64,000 nucleotides of DNA from Xaviernesmea rhizosphaerae (GCF_001938945.1 NZ_MKIO01000030.1:150691-214690); one strand, 5' to 3'; numbered from the stretch's first letter, positions 50,644-60,265 are shown. Numbers and translations are program-made. Notes: generated from the sequence alone by a model not told the origin.

Positions 50644-51296
50644 TGGCGATGACGGGACCGATCAAGCTGCTGCTCGTCGATAACCATCCGCTGGTTCTCG
50701 ACGGGCTGCGCGCCATCCTGGAAACCTATGAGCATCTGACCGTCGTCGCCACCGCCACCGATGCGGAGGAGGGCATCGACAAGGCCGCAGCCCTTCGTCC
50801 CGATGTGGTGCTGCTCGACATCAACATGCCGCGCATGAGCGGCATCGACGCGATCGAGCGGATGCGCGCAGCCGCACCGGCGGCGCGCATCCTGATGCTG
50901 TCGATGCATGACAACAGGGAATATATCTCCTCCTCCGTGCTGCGGGGCGCCTCGGGCTATGTGTTGAAGGACGTCTCCACTGCCGAGATCGTCACGGCGA
51001 TCGAAACGGTCATGGCCGGCGGCACCTTCTTCTCCTCCGGCGTCAGCGAGGCAATCCTGGAAAGCCGCGCCAAGGCGGAAGGGCCGGCCCTGACGGCGCG
51101 TGAGCGCGACATTCTCTGCGGCATCGCCGCCGGGCGCAACAACCGGGATCTGGCCGAGGCGCTCGGCCTTTCGGTCGCCACCGTCGAGACCCATCGCAAG
51201 CACCTGAAGCGTAAGCTCGGCATCGCCACTACCGCCGGCCTGGTGCGCTACGCGCTCGACCATGGCCTGATGCCGTCAGGCGGGAAATCCGCCTGA
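50640..51296 (+). CDS. mctR: NarL-family response regulator MctR-like
   Basis: A 218-residue regulator. The receiver has Asp15-type acidic residues, phospho-acceptor Asp60 (VVLLDINMPRM) and a Lys in GYVLKDVS. A LuxR-type HTH lies near residues 155-210 (LTARERDILCGIAAGRNNRD, SVATVETHRKHLKRKLG). The ATG at 50640 overlaps the kinase stop codon (ATGA), with GGGAGAGG upstream. It probably binds the NarL-like 7-2-7 dyad at 51335-51364 to activate the transporter genes. Confidence 0.88.
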   Translation: MMAMTGPIKLLLVDNHPLVLDGLRAILETYEHLTVVATATDAEEGIDKAAALRPDVVLLDINMPRMSGIDAIERMRAAAPAARILMLSMHDNREYISSSVLRGASGYVLKDVSTAEIVTAIETVMAGGTFFSSGVSEAILESRAKAEGPALTARERDILCGIAAGRNNRDLAEALGLSVATVETHRKHLKRKLGIATTAGLVRYALDHGLMPSGGKSA

Positions 51297-51334
51297 TCCG
51301 CATCCCTCCAGAGGCTCGTTCCCTGAAGCTCCCG

Positions 51335-51364
51335 GCCGTCCTACCCACTTATGGGTAGGACGGC
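51335..51364. promoter_or_regulatory. NarL-like 7-2-7 dyad upstream of the symporter genes
   Basis: GCCGTCCTACCCA and TGGGTAGGACGGC are perfect 13-bp arms around CTTA. At the centre TACCCAC-TT-ATGGGTA resembles the inverted NarL heptamer pair (consensus TACYYMT). It lies between mctR and the DUF3311 gene, 92 bp before the latter. The loop form could also serve as a terminator of mctR, but no T-run follows. Confidence 0.65.
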
Positions 51365-51456
51365 GTGCAATGGCTTCGCGCCCAGCTTGCGCGCGGACCG
51401 GCCGCGTCCTAGCACAATGAGGCTGTCGACATTGTCGTGAATTCGGGAGGAATTCC

Positions 51457-51663
51457 ATGTCTCGTCCGTCCAAGACGGGCAGCCGGGCCGCCTTTTGGCT
51501 GCTGCTGCTGCCCTATATCGGGCTCCTTTGGGTGCCGTTCTACAATATGCGCGAACCCTCGCTGTTCGGCTTTCCCTTCTTCTACTGGTATCAGCTGGCC
51601 TGGGTGCCGCTGACCGCCGCCCTGACCTATGTGGCCTACAGGAGCGTGCGCGATGACGACTGA
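51457..51663 (+). CDS. DUF3311 small membrane subunit of a solute:sodium symporter
   Basis: A 68-residue protein with two hydrophobic helices (FWLLLLPYIGLLWVPFYN, YWYQLAWVPLTAALTYVAY) and the P-F-Y-N and FPFFYWYQ blocks of DUF3311. Proteins of this family accompany actP/mctP-type symporters as small partner subunits. GGGAGGA lies 6 nt upstream, inside a short GAATTC inverted repeat. It overlaps mctP by 11 nt. Confidence 0.9.
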   Translation: MSRPSKTGSRAAFWLLLLPYIGLLWVPFYNMREPSLFGFPFFYWYQLAWVPLTAALTYVAYRSVRDDD

Positions 51664-53128
51664 GATCAACCCCGTCGCCCTGTCCGTCTTCATCTTCTTC
51701 TTCGTGCTCGTCACCGTCATGGGCTTCGTCGCCGCGCGCTGGCGCCGGCCGGAAACGCTCGCCCATATCGATGAATGGGGCCTGGGCGGCCGCTCCTTCG
51801 GCACCTGGATCACCTGGTTCCTGATCGGCGGCGACTTCTACACCGCCTATACCGTCATCGCCGTTCCGGCGCTGGTCTATGTCGTCGGCGCCTATGGTTT
51901 CTTTGCGCTGCCCTATACGATCGTCGTCTATCCCCTGGTCTTCCTGGTCATGCCGGTTCTGTGGAAGAAGGCCCGTGACCACGGCTATGTCACGGCGGGC
52001 GATGTCGTCCACGGGCAATATGGCTCGCGCGGGCTGGAGCTGGCGGTGGCCGCCACCGGCGTCATCGCCACCATGCCCTATATCGCGCTGCAGCTCGTCG
52101 GCATGACAGCGGCGCTGAAGGCGCTGGGCCTGACGGGCGAAATCCCGCTGTCGATCGCCTTCATCATCCTGGCGCTCTACACCTATTCCGCCGGCCTGCG
52201 GGCGCCCGCGCTGATCGCCTTCGTGAAGGACATCATGATCTATATCGTGGTGATCGCGGCCGTTGCGCTGATCCCCTCCAAGCTCGGCGGCTATGCCAAT
52301 GTCTTCGCGGCGGCCGATGCCGCCTTCCAGGCCAAGGGCTCGGGCAATGTCCTGCTCGGCGGCCATCAATATGTCGCCTACGCCTCGCTCGCGCTCGGCT
52401 CGGCGCTCGCCGCCTTCATGTATCCGCACACGCTAACGGGCATCTTCGCCTCCTCCGGCGCGCGCACCATCCGCAAGAATGCCGTGCTGCTGCCGGCCTA
52501 TACGCTGCTGCTCGGCCTTCTCGCTTTGCTCGGCTATATGGGCCATGCCGCAGGCCTCAAGCTGAGCAGCCCCAACGATGTGGTGCCGGCCCTGTTCCAG
52601 ACGCTGTTTCCGAGCTGGTTCGCCGGTTTCGCCTTCGCGGCGATCGCCATCGGCGCGCTTGTGCCGGCAGCCGTGATGAGCATCGGCGCCGCCAATCTCT
52701 TCACCCGCAACTTCTGGAAGGCCTATGTCAATCCGGCCATCAACGATGCGGGCGAGGCGCAGGTGGCCAAGGTCACCTCCATGCTGGTGAAGATCGGCGC
52801 GCTCCTGGTCATCATCTTCCTGCCGACGCAGTTCGCCCTCGACCTGCAGCTGCTCGGCGGCATTTGGATCCTGCAGACGCTGCCGGCGCTGATCTTCGGC
52901 CTCTACACCAACTGGTTCCGCGCGCCGGCGCTCCTGACCGGCTGGGCCATCGGCTTCTTTGGCGGCACCTATCTCGTATGGGATGCCGGATGGAAGCCCC
53001 TGCACATGATCAGCCTCGGCGGCGAGCCCTTCACCGTCTATACGGGTCTTCTGGCACTCGCAGCCAATGTGGCGGCGGCCTGCTTGGTCAATGTCGCCCT
53101 GCGCGCGGCAAAGCCTGCCATGGCATGA
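51653..53128 (+). CDS. mctP: Monocarboxylate permease, solute:sodium symporter family
   Basis: A 491-residue transporter with about 13 hydrophobic helices. DEWGLGGRSFGTWITWFLIG near the start and PHTLTGIFASSGARTIRKNA in the middle are characteristic of the SSS family. Gene order with mctSR and DUF3311 matches rhizobial MctP, which imports lactate, pyruvate, acetate and related short acids. The start at 51653 has AGGAG upstream and overlaps the DUF3311 frame; a longer reading from 51629 is unlikely. A hairpin follows at 53147. Confidence 0.9.
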   Translation: MTTEINPVALSVFIFFFVLVTVMGFVAARWRRPETLAHIDEWGLGGRSFGTWITWFLIGGDFYTAYTVIAVPALVYVVGAYGFFALPYTIVVYPLVFLVMPVLWKKARDHGYVTAGDVVHGQYGSRGLELAVAATGVIATMPYIALQLVGMTAALKALGLTGEIPLSIAFIILALYTYSAGLRAPALIAFVKDIMIYIVVIAAVALIPSKLGGYANVFAAADAAFQAKGSGNVLLGGHQYVAYASLALGSALAAFMYPHTLTGIFASSGARTIRKNAVLLPAYTLLLGLLALLGYMGHAAGLKLSSPNDVVPALFQTLFPSWFAGFAFAAIAIGALVPAAVMSIGAANLFTRNFWKAYVNPAINDAGEAQVAKVTSMLVKIGALLVIIFLPTQFALDLQLLGGIWILQTLPALIFGLYTNWFRAPALLTGWAIGFFGGTYLVWDAGWKPLHMISLGGEPFTVYTGLLALAANVAAACLVNVALRAAKPAMA

Positions 53129-53567
53129 CGTCCTGACTGCGAGACATGCAGCCGAGGCGCCGGCGCTTCGGCTGACCTCCTGTCCGGCCCGGGACTAGCG
53201 GAGGCGAAAGCGCTTCGGTGGCGGCCATGCGGTTCTCCGCACGATGCTCTCATGATCCGGTACCGCCCGTCTGGTCTTCCAGGCGGGCCGTTCGGCATTC
53301 CGCTCCACCGAAACCGGCATCGGGGGCACACGCGTTTGGCGGAAAGCGGCTTGCGCCCGACGGTCGCGGCGTCCCTGCCGTTGCTCCTGCGGACCGGTGG
53401 AGGCGCATCGTCATCTATATTTCACACTTCCTGCCGTTGTCCCTTTACAGTCTGGAAATTCTCCTATGCGTAACTCGAAGGGATCAAGGCCGGAAGGGGT
53501 GGGCGATCCCTGTCATCTCCTGCCGCCTGATGGTCGTCCCGCCTGATTGCCAGCATGGGTTTTCGCG
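53129..53567. other. 439-bp gap between mctP and the chemoreceptor gene
   Basis: No supported gene. The first part has a GC-rich hairpin (53147-53172, CAGCCGA with TTCGGCTG, no T-run) that may end the mct transcript. The rest is unremarkable apart from an AT-richer stretch near 53410-53470 that could be the promoter of the chemoreceptor. Confidence 0.5.
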
Positions 53568-55793
53568 ATGTCCCTTTTCCATCCCCGATCTATTTCCACG
53601 AAGCTTGTCCTCGCCACCACGGCGACGATCTCGATGCTCTTCGTCGTCTGCGGCCTGTTCCAGGTCAATGATACGCGCAAGCGCGTGGATGCGCTGGTCG
53701 AGCGCCAGGCCCGTACGCAAGCCGAGGCCATCGCCGGGAGCATCGCCGGCCAGGTCGGCCAGATCGACGGCGGCGCGCGCACCATGGCCGGGGTGATCGG
53801 GCGGGCGCATGAGACCAAGGCTCTTGATCGAACCGGGGTCCTGGCCATTCTCAAGGCCAATCTCGAACAGCATCCCAACGCCTTCGGCAGCTGGTTCCTC
53901 GAGGCTCCGAATGCTTTCGACGGCCGCAAGGCCGAGATGAAGGGACAGGAAGCCTTCGGCGGCAACAAGGACGGGGACTTCGCGCCCTATTGGTCGAAGA
54001 GCCAGAAGGGTGAGCTGATCTTCAGCACCTTCGGCGCCAAATATAACGAGGAATGGTATTCGGTGGCCGCGAGCACCGGTAAGCCGTGGATCACCAAGCC
54101 CTATCTGGCCGAGGGAACCGACGTGCCCACCGCGATGAGCTCGCTCAGCTATCCGGTGGTTTCCGGCGGCAAGCTGGTCGGCGTGTCGGGCATGGATCTG
54201 TCGCTGGGCATGCTGTCCAAGCAGCTGTCCACGCTGCATCCCTTCGAGACCGGCCGCGTCTTCCTGGTCTCGCAGGACGGAAAATGGCTGGCCGCGCCGT
54301 CGGCCAATCAGCTGATGAAGCCTTATGACGGCGTCTCGCCCGAGATCATCCAGGCCACCCTGACGGACAACACCATCAAGCGGATCGAGGATGTGGCCTC
54401 GGATGACGGTGCGACGTTCCAGCGGCTGGTCTATCCCTTCGCGCTCAACGGGCTCGGCGTGCGCTGGATCCTGCTGGTCGATATTCCGAACGCGGCCTTG
54501 ACCGGCCCCGTCAACGACCAGCTGTGGATGACGGTTCTCAGCGGCCTCGTCCTTCTGGGCGCCGTGATCGTCGGCGTCACCTGGTCGGCCCGCAGCATGG
54601 TCCGCCGTCCGCTGCGTGGGCTCATCGGCGATGTCGCCCGGCTGGAATCAGGCCAGTTCGAGCAGCCGATTGCCGGGCTTGAGACCGAGGACGAGACGGG
54701 CGAGGTCGCGCGCGCGCTGGAAGCGCTGCGCCACAAGCTGGCCCGCACCCATGCGCTGGAAATCGAGGCCGAGACGCAGCGTCGTTCGGCCGAGGCCGGC
54801 CGCGAGCAGACAGAGCGCGAGCGGGCCATCCATCTGGCGACCCAGCAGACAGTCGTCGGCGCCCTGGCCGAGGCGCTGGCCGACATCGCCGCCGGCAATC
54901 TTTCCGCCCGCATCCGCACCGACTTCCCGGGAGACTATGGCGCGCTGAAGAGCCATTTCAACCAGGCGATCCAGAGCCTGGAAGAGGCCATCTCCGTGGT
55001 CGGCAAATCGACCGTGACGATCAATGGCGGCGTCAACGAGATCGCCGCCGCCGCCGGCGACCTGTCGCGCCGCACCGAGCAGCAGGCGGCGCAGCTGGAG
55101 GAAACCGCAGCGGCACTGAACGAGATCACCGAGCAGGTTCAGGCCAGTGCCGAGAACGCCCGCGTGGCGGCCAATGTGGTGAAGAAGGCCTCCGTGGACG
55201 CCGAGACCTCCGGGCAGATCGTCCAGAGCGCGCTCAACGCCATGCAGGGCATCGAGCAATCCTCCTCCAAGATCACCAACATCATCGCCGTCATCGACGA
55301 GATCGCGTTCCAGACCAATCTTCTGGCGCTGAATGCCGGTGTCGAGGCCGCCCGCGCGGGCGAAGCCGGCAAGGGCTTCGCCGTGGTCGCGCAGGAGGTG
55401 CGCGAGCTCGCCCAGCGCGCCGGCCAGGCGGCAAAGGAGATCCGGGCGCTGATCGCCGCCTCCAAGGACCAGGTCACCGATGGCGTCGGGCTGGTGGCTC
55501 GCACCGGCGAGGCGCTGCAGGCCATCGCGTCGCAGGTCATCGAGATCAACGGCCTGATCCAGATGATCTCCGTCTCCTCCAGCGAGCAGGCTTCCGGCCT
55601 GAAGGAAATGAACCATGCCGTTCACCAGATGGACCAGGTGACGCAGCAGAACGCCGCCATGGTCGAGGAGACCACCGCAGCCGCCAACAACCTTGGCCAC
55701 GAAGCGGATTCGCTGCGCGACCTGGTGGCACGCTTCCACACCACGGGCAGCACCAGCCATGGCCGCGCCGATCCGATGCGACGTGCCGCCTGA
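53568..55793 (+). CDS. Transmembrane chemoreceptor with Cache sensor domain
   Basis: A 741-residue chemoreceptor. A membrane helix is at about 13-35 (TKLVLATTATISMLFVVCGL). A periplasmic double-Cache domain spans about 40-315 (FGSWFLEAPNAFDG, SYPVVSGGKLVGVSGMDLSL, GRVFLVSQDGKWLAA). A second helix is near 325-345, followed by HAMP and a long coiled coil. The signalling tip is EIAFQTNLLALNAGVEAARA, and the protein ends without a CheR pentapeptide. The Cache type binds small acids or amino acids, and the neighbouring monocarboxylate transporter hints at such ligands. ATG 53568 is taken as start; a TTG at 53547 is less likely. A strong terminator follows. Confidence 0.93.
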   Translation: MSLFHPRSISTKLVLATTATISMLFVVCGLFQVNDTRKRVDALVERQARTQAEAIAGSIAGQVGQIDGGARTMAGVIGRAHETKALDRTGVLAILKANLEQHPNAFGSWFLEAPNAFDGRKAEMKGQEAFGGNKDGDFAPYWSKSQKGELIFSTFGAKYNEEWYSVAASTGKPWITKPYLAEGTDVPTAMSSLSYPVVSGGKLVGVSGMDLSLGMLSKQLSTLHPFETGRVFLVSQDGKWLAAPSANQLMKPYDGVSPEIIQATLTDNTIKRIEDVASDDGATFQRLVYPFALNGLGVRWILLVDIPNAALTGPVNDQLWMTVLSGLVLLGAVIVGVTWSARSMVRRPLRGLIGDVARLESGQFEQPIAGLETEDETGEVARALEALRHKLARTHALEIEAETQRRSAEAGREQTERERAIHLATQQTVVGALAEALADIAAGNLSARIRTDFPGDYGALKSHFNQAIQSLEEAISVVGKSTVTINGGVNEIAAAAGDLSRRTEQQAAQLEETAAALNEITEQVQASAENARVAANVVKKASVDAETSGQIVQSALNAMQGIEQSSSKITNIIAVIDEIAFQTNLLALNAGVEAARAGEAGKGFAVVAQEVRELAQRAGQAAKEIRALIAASKDQVTDGVGLVARTGEALQAIASQVIEINGLIQMISVSSSEQASGLKEMNHAVHQMDQVTQQNAAMVEETTAAANNLGHEADSLRDLVARFHTTGSTSHGRADPMRRAA

Positions 55794-55820
55794 CGGTCGA
55801 TCTCACGGTTGAACGGATGG

Positions 55821-55848
55821 AAAGGCCCGGCATGATCCGGGCCTTTTT
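55821..55848 (+). terminator. Terminator of the Cache chemoreceptor gene
   Basis: A perfect 10-bp stem (AAAGGCCCGG with CCGGGCCTTT) around a 6-nt loop ends in TTTTT, 28 nt after the stop. The remaining gap to 56137 contains a degenerate dispersed repeat (56060-56117) and no gene. Confidence 0.92.
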
Positions 55849-56059
55849 CGTGCTCTGCCTGTCTTGGAAAAGCCGCCGGCGCGGGCGTGAGCGCCGCGGG
55901 ATCGTCATTCGCCTTCCCGTGCGGCCGGCGCGGCAATCATTCCCGATTGCGCGGATGTTTGGAACAAAATTCCTCAGTTATTTTATAGAGAATATTATCA
56001 TTGGGGCATGGCATCACCCTGCCGGAGCCCGCCGATCCCAGATATCTGGATCACCCGCT

Positions 56060-56117
56060 CCGGTGTGATGCGCGACCGAAAAACCGGGGGCATGGGGCTG
56101 GTTCAGTCCGATGCTCC
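56060..56117 (+). repeat. Degenerate copy of the dispersed repeat
   Basis: GATGCGCGACCGAAAAACCG, a shifted middle, and AGTCCGATGCTCCG keep the order of blocks seen in the intact copies, in the leader of the sulfonate-binding protein gene. Confidence 0.5.
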
Positions 56118-56137
56118 GACGACGCAAGGAGTTCCGG

Positions 56138-57100
56138 ATGATCTCACGCAGACAGACGCTTGCCGCTCTGGCGGCGGCCACCGCCACCCTGGCCGCCCCG
56201 GCCATCTCGCGCGCGGCCGGCGGCGGAACCTTCCGGATCGGCTGGCAGAAGAACGGCGTGCTGGCGCTGGCCAAGAGCGCGGGCGTCATCGAGAAGCGGC
56301 TGGAGCCGCTGGGCTTTGCCGTCACCTGGGCAGAGTTCAGCTCCGGCCCGCCGCTTCTGGAGGCGCTGGGCGCCGGGGCTCTGGATTTCGGGCCGACCGG
56401 CGACGTGCCGCCGCTGTTCGCCCAGGCAGCGGGCGGCAAGCTGCTCTATGTCGGCACCTATGCCGGCGCACCGTCCGGCTCTGCCATTCTCGTCGCCAAG
56501 GATGCGCCCATCCACACGCTCGCAGATCTCAAGGGTAAGCGGGTCGCCTTCAAGCGCGGGTCGAGCGCCCATAATTTCACGGTAAAGGCCCTGCGCAAGG
56601 CGGGGCTGACGGTGGCGGACATCAAGCCCGCGGATCTCTCCCCCGCCGATGCCGCTGCCGCCTTCAAGAGCGGCGGCATCGATGCCTGGGCGATCTGGGA
56701 TCCCTATTTCGCCGTGGCCGAGGCCGATCCGCAGACCCGGGTGCTGACCACGGCCGAGGGCATCGTCGACAGCTGGAGCTATTTCCTCGGCCGCGAGGGC
56801 TTCGTGCAGGAACAGCCGCAGATCGTCCTTGCCGTTCTCGACACGCTGAAAAAGACAGGCGTCGAGGCCCAGGGCAATCTCGAGGCGACGGTGCCGGCGC
56901 TCGCGCGCATCACCGGCGTGCCGGAGGCCGTAACCCGCACCGCGCTGACGCGACCCGGCGCCGATCTCGGCAGGGTCTCCACCGTGTCCGACGCCGTCAT
57001 CGCCTATCAGCAGTCGCTGGCCGACGAATTCTACAGCCTGCGTATCCTGCCCAAGAAGCTTTCGGTCGCCGACATCGTCTGGCGCCCGAAGGCCAGCTGA
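56138..57100 (+). CDS. ssuA: Aliphatic sulfonate-binding protein, SsuA-like
   Basis: A 320-residue periplasmic binding protein of the NMT1/SsuA group. A twin-arginine-like leader (MISRRQTLAALAAATATLA) ends near residue 28 with ISRA. The mature part has FRIGWQKNGVLALAK, FGPTGDVPPLFAQAAGG, and LKGKRVAFKRGSSAHNFTVK, the last typical of SsuA/TauA. CAAGGAG lies upstream of the ATG. SsuD follows after a 140-bp gap, but no ssuB or ssuC is in the window, so the ABC permease must be elsewhere. Annotated by family, not by tested substrate. Confidence 0.85.
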   Translation: MISRRQTLAALAAATATLAAPAISRAAGGGTFRIGWQKNGVLALAKSAGVIEKRLEPLGFAVTWAEFSSGPPLLEALGAGALDFGPTGDVPPLFAQAAGGKLLYVGTYAGAPSGSAILVAKDAPIHTLADLKGKRVAFKRGSSAHNFTVKALRKAGLTVADIKPADLSPADAAAAFKSGGIDAWAIWDPYFAVAEADPQTRVLTTAEGIVDSWSYFLGREGFVQEQPQIVLAVLDTLKKTGVEAQGNLEATVPALARITGVPEAVTRTALTRPGADLGRVSTVSDAVIAYQQSLADEFYSLRILPKKLSVADIVWRPKAS

Positions 57101-57240
57101 CGCACCCCTGGAGCATCATCCGACAAAAGCGAAACGACGGTCGATGACATCATGCTCCCCCTAAATGGCTTACAGCGCCGATCTGACGCCATCAGGCCCA
57201 ACAGCGCTGCACATTCCCGAGTTTTCAAGGATCCGATCTG

Positions 57241-58407
57241 ATGACCACCACCAAGCCGCTGGATTTCCTCTGGTTCATTCCCTCCTCGGGCGATGGCGCC
57301 TATCTCGGTTCCGATGCGCTGAGCCGGCCCTCCGACCCGGGCTATTTCCGCGAGATCGCCCAGGCGGTCGATCGCCTCGGCTATTCCGGCGTTCTCATTC
57401 CCACGGGCGTGGCCTGCGAGGAATCCTTCATTCTCGCCACGCATCTTGCCGCCTTCACCGAACAGCTGAAGTTTCTCGTGGCGATCCGCCCCGGTGTGGC
57501 CTCGCCGGCCTATTATGCGCGCCTTGCCTCGACGCTGGACCGCGTCTCCCATGGCCGGCTGCTGCTCAACATCGTGGTCGGCGGCAGCGCCCAGGAGCTG
57601 GCGGGCGACGGCATCTTCCTGCCGCATGACGAGCGCTATGCCCATGCGGAGGAGTTCTTCCAGGTCTTCAATCAGCTCCTGGCCGAGGGCCGAGCCGATC
57701 TCGATGGCCGCTATATCAAGGCGCACAATGCCCAGCTCGGCTTTCCGCCCGTGCAGGCGCCGCGTCCGCCGCTCTATTTCGGTGGCTCGTCCGATTCCGC
57801 CATCGATTTCGCCGGCGCGCAGGTCGAGAAATACCTGACCTGGGGCGAGACCCCGGATCAGGTCGGCGAGAAGATCAACAAGGTGCGCGCCGCCGCCGCC
57901 CGGCGGGGCCGCGAGGTCTCCTTCGGCATCCGCCTGCACTTCATCGTGCGCGAAACCGACGACGAGGCCTGGGAGGCCGCCGACCGCCTGATTTCCAAGC
58001 TGTCCGACGAGACGATCGCCAAGGCCCAGGAAGGCTTCCTGAAGAATTCCGACTCCGTCGGACAGGCGCGCATGCAGGCGCTGCATGGCGGCCGGCGCGA
58101 CAAGCTGGAAGTGGCCCCCAATCTCTGGGCCGGCATCGGCCTGGTACGCTCGGGCGCCGGCACAGCGCTGGTCGGCTCCGCCAAGACCGTGGCCGCCCGC
58201 CTGAAGGAATATCAGGATCTCGGCATCGATACGGTCATCGCCTCGGGCTATCCGCATCTGGAGGAGGCCTATCGCGTCTCGGAGCTTCTGTTCCCGGAGA
58301 TCGGTCTTGGCGGCCCGCGCAACCAGATCCGCTCCTCCTTCGGCGAGCGCCAGGTCTTCGGCGGCGGCGGCCATGGCGGCAATCTGCGGGTGGTCTCCGG
58401 GTCTTGA
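57241..58407 (+). CDS. ssuD: FMNH2-dependent alkanesulfonate monooxygenase SsuD
   Basis: A 388-residue luciferase-like flavin monooxygenase. [20 protein letters not shown] near the start, [12 protein letters not shown] with the conserved Cys (about residue 59), and the C-terminal region with [20 protein letters not shown] mark it as SsuD. It cleaves C1-C14 sulfonates to aldehyde and sulfite using FMNH2 from a separate reductase. AAGGA lies before the ATG. The flavin reductase SsuE is not in the window. Confidence 0.92.
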   Translation: MTTTKPLDFLWFIPSSGDGAYLGSDALSRPSDPGYFREIAQAVDRLGYSGVLIPTGVACEESFILATHLAAFTEQLKFLVAIRPGVASPAYYARLASTLDRVSHGRLLLNIVVGGSAQELAGDGIFLPHDERYAHAEEFFQVFNQLLAEGRADLDGRYIKAHNAQLGFPPVQAPRPPLYFGGSSDSAIDFAGAQVEKYLTWGETPDQVGEKINKVRAAAARRGREVSFGIRLHFIVRETDDEAWEAADRLISKLSDETIAKAQEGFLKNSDSVGQARMQALHGGRRDKLEVAPNLWAGIGLVRSGAGTALVGSAKTVAARLKEYQDLGIDTVIASGYPHLEEAYRVSELLFPEIGLGGPRNQIRSSFGERQVFGGGGHGGNLRVVSGS

Positions 58408-58508
58408 GACCCCTCTCGCGCCCGAGGATCTGCCTCAGTCTTGCTTCATCCGGCGTCCTCTGTCGCCGGGTGAAAAGCGCTGGTGGGGCGAACGGTTAAA
58501 GCACTGGC

Positions 58509-58595
58509 TTGAAAATCGGCAATCGGTTTTCGAGCCGATGGAAAAACAGAAATCCAGAGCATCGGAATGCGGATGATGATGCATCCGATGCTCCG
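58509..58595 (+). repeat. Degenerate copy of the dispersed repeat
   Basis: TTGAAAATCGG, CGGTTTTCGAGCCGATGG, AAAACAGAAATCCAGAGCAT and GATGCTCC follow the same block order as the intact copies, in the 257-bp gap after ssuD. Confidence 0.6.
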
Positions 58596-58664
58596 GTACG
58601 CCGACATCCTGCTCCGTTGCGGTGCTTCGCTGCGGGTGAGCCGGCCTGTCTTGAGAGCGTCTGT

Positions 58665-60116
58665 TCAGGACAGGACCGGCTGTGCCCGATCCGCGCTGTG
58701 TAAGGGTTGTTCCGCCAGCAGCGTTCGGGCGATGGCATCCATCTGGGCGGCGATCTCGGGCACGCCGCTCAATTCGCCGAAGGTGGCCCGCGCCAGCGGG
58801 CCGGCGATGAACAGGGTCTCGACCGGCGCCCCGTCGGCGCCGATCGCCCGGCTCGCGCCATTGCACGCGAGCCCGAGGCCCAGACCATCCGCGCGGATCA
58901 GGCCCTGATCCGCCATCTGCCTGAGATAGGCGTGCTGCGCGATGATGCCGCAATGATCCGGCCCGGTGGCGATCGCCAGCCACGGCGTTTCGATCCGGGC
59001 GGTGCCGCCCGCCTGCCTTAGGGTCAGCAACAGCCCATCCCGCGTGGCTTCAGCCGCGGTGACGCGCGCGGCGATGGAGCGGACACGGCCGGCGGCCATG
59101 TCGCTGTCGAGAAGGGCGGCGATTTGCGGCGGCATGCGATAGCGCCGCGCCTCGAACCGCCGGCGCAGATGCCGCAGGAAGCGCTTGCGCTCCGAAAGCG
59201 GCAGGCCCTGCCAGATCGCCTGGGACTGCTGGCGCAGCGCATCGAAGACGCTCTGCCAGGGCAGGCCCTCGGCCTCCGCCCTTTCAACGGCCGAGCGCAC
59301 GGCCTTGAGCCATCCACGCAGGCTAGCGGCTTGCGCCGGTGCGGCGATCGTGGTCGTCAGCTGACGGTCTGCATGCGGCTGCGGCAGCGCGCCGGAGCGG
59401 GAGAGGAGGGTGACCACGCCCGTATGACCGCGCGCACGCAAGGAGGCGAGCAGATCGACCGCCGTCAGCCCGGCGCCGAGAACCAGAACCGGATCCTCGC
59501 GCCCGATCCGGTTCAGGTGATCCGTCTCGAAGGGATTGGCGATCACGCGGGGATCGCCGGCAAGCGCCATCGCGGCTTGAGGGCAACAGGGCAGGGGATG
59601 CGAGGTGGCGATCACCAGAAGGTCGGCCGAAAGCGCCGTGCCCTTGTCGCCAAGAATGCGATAGCCGCCATTTTGCCGGTGAACGCCCGTGACCGCCTCG
59701 CGGTGGTGGACGATTCGGCCGGACGCGATGAGCGGCGCCAGGGCGTCGTGCATGAAATCGCCGAAATCCGACCGTCTTGCATAGATCGCGCCGCCGGCCT
59801 CCGCCGGACCATCCGTCGCCAGCCGCCCGGTTCGCTGCAGAAAGCGCTCGAAGGCCAGGGTATCTTCAGGAAAGGCCTTCATGCGCGCGGCCGCCACATT
59901 CAGCCGCAGCGCCGGGTCCCGCGTGTCATAGGCGAGCCCCGCGCCGAGCCGGGCGCGGGGCTCGAACACCGTGATCTGCAGATCGGCCTCCGACAGGGCC
60001 AGCCTGCGCGCCAGCGCCGCCCCGGTAAAGCCGCCGCCGATGATGACGATGCGCCGGCTCCTTGCGGGCTGACGCGGCGGAACGTGGCGTGCGGAAGCTT
60101 CGGTCATGCTCAGCAT
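58665..60116 (-). CDS. FAD/NAD(P)-binding oxidoreductase (NAD_binding_9 type)
   Basis: A 483-residue protein. The N-terminal SRRIVIIGGGFTGAALARRL is a Rossmann loop at about residue 20-40, with FEPRARLGAGLAYDT after it. A second block, ILVLGAGLTAVDLLASL-like in the middle (VLVLGAGLTAVDL), implies two nucleotide sites. The C-terminal LFIAGPLARATFGELSGVPE matches the YdhS/PF13454 family. These flavoproteins lack a defined general substrate. The start at 60116 has GGAG 8 nt upstream; the longer frame to 60422 has no site and overlaps the divergent promoter. It is divergent from a racemase-like gene. Confidence 0.85.
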   Translation of the reverse strand: MLSMTEASARHVPPRQPARSRRIVIIGGGFTGAALARRLALSEADLQITVFEPRARLGAGLAYDTRDPALRLNVAAARMKAFPEDTLAFERFLQRTGRLATDGPAEAGGAIYARRSDFGDFMHDALAPLIASGRIVHHREAVTGVHRQNGGYRILGDKGTALSADLLVIATSHPLPCCPQAAMALAGDPRVIANPFETDHLNRIGREDPVLVLGAGLTAVDLLASLRARGHTGVVTLLSRSGALPQPHADRQLTTTIAAPAQAASLRGWLKAVRSAVERAEAEGLPWQSVFDALRQQSQAIWQGLPLSERKRFLRHLRRRFEARRYRMPPQIAALLDSDMAAGRVRSIAARVTAAEATRDGLLLTLRQAGGTARIETPWLAIATGPDHCGIIAQHAYLRQMADQGLIRADGLGLGLACNGASRAIGADGAPVETLFIAGPLARATFGELSGVPEIAAQMDAIARTLLAEQPLHSADRAQPVLS

Positions 60117-60233
60117 TGGCAAATCTCCATGAACCAGGGCGTCGCCAGCCGGTCCGCGCCGTTTGGTGGCATGCGCCGAGCGCCGGGACCTTCTTTCTCG
60201 ATAAAATATATAGGGAATATCTGGCCTGTCCAT

Positions 60234-60265
60234 GGGGTGCCAAGTGGTGTCCGGACTGGCACCCC
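60234..60265. promoter_or_regulatory. Inverted repeat in a divergent promoter region
   Basis: GGGGTGCCA and TGGCACCCC are perfect 9-bp arms 14 bp apart, with a GTCCGGAC palindrome inside. The site lies between the divergent FAD-protein and racemase-like genes, and is probably an operator. Confidence 0.55.

Noticed and set aside
51360..51400. Sigma-54 promoter upstream of the DUF3311-mctP genes
   Set aside because: TGGC and TTGC are present but the GG-to-GC spacing is 15 instead of 10 bp.
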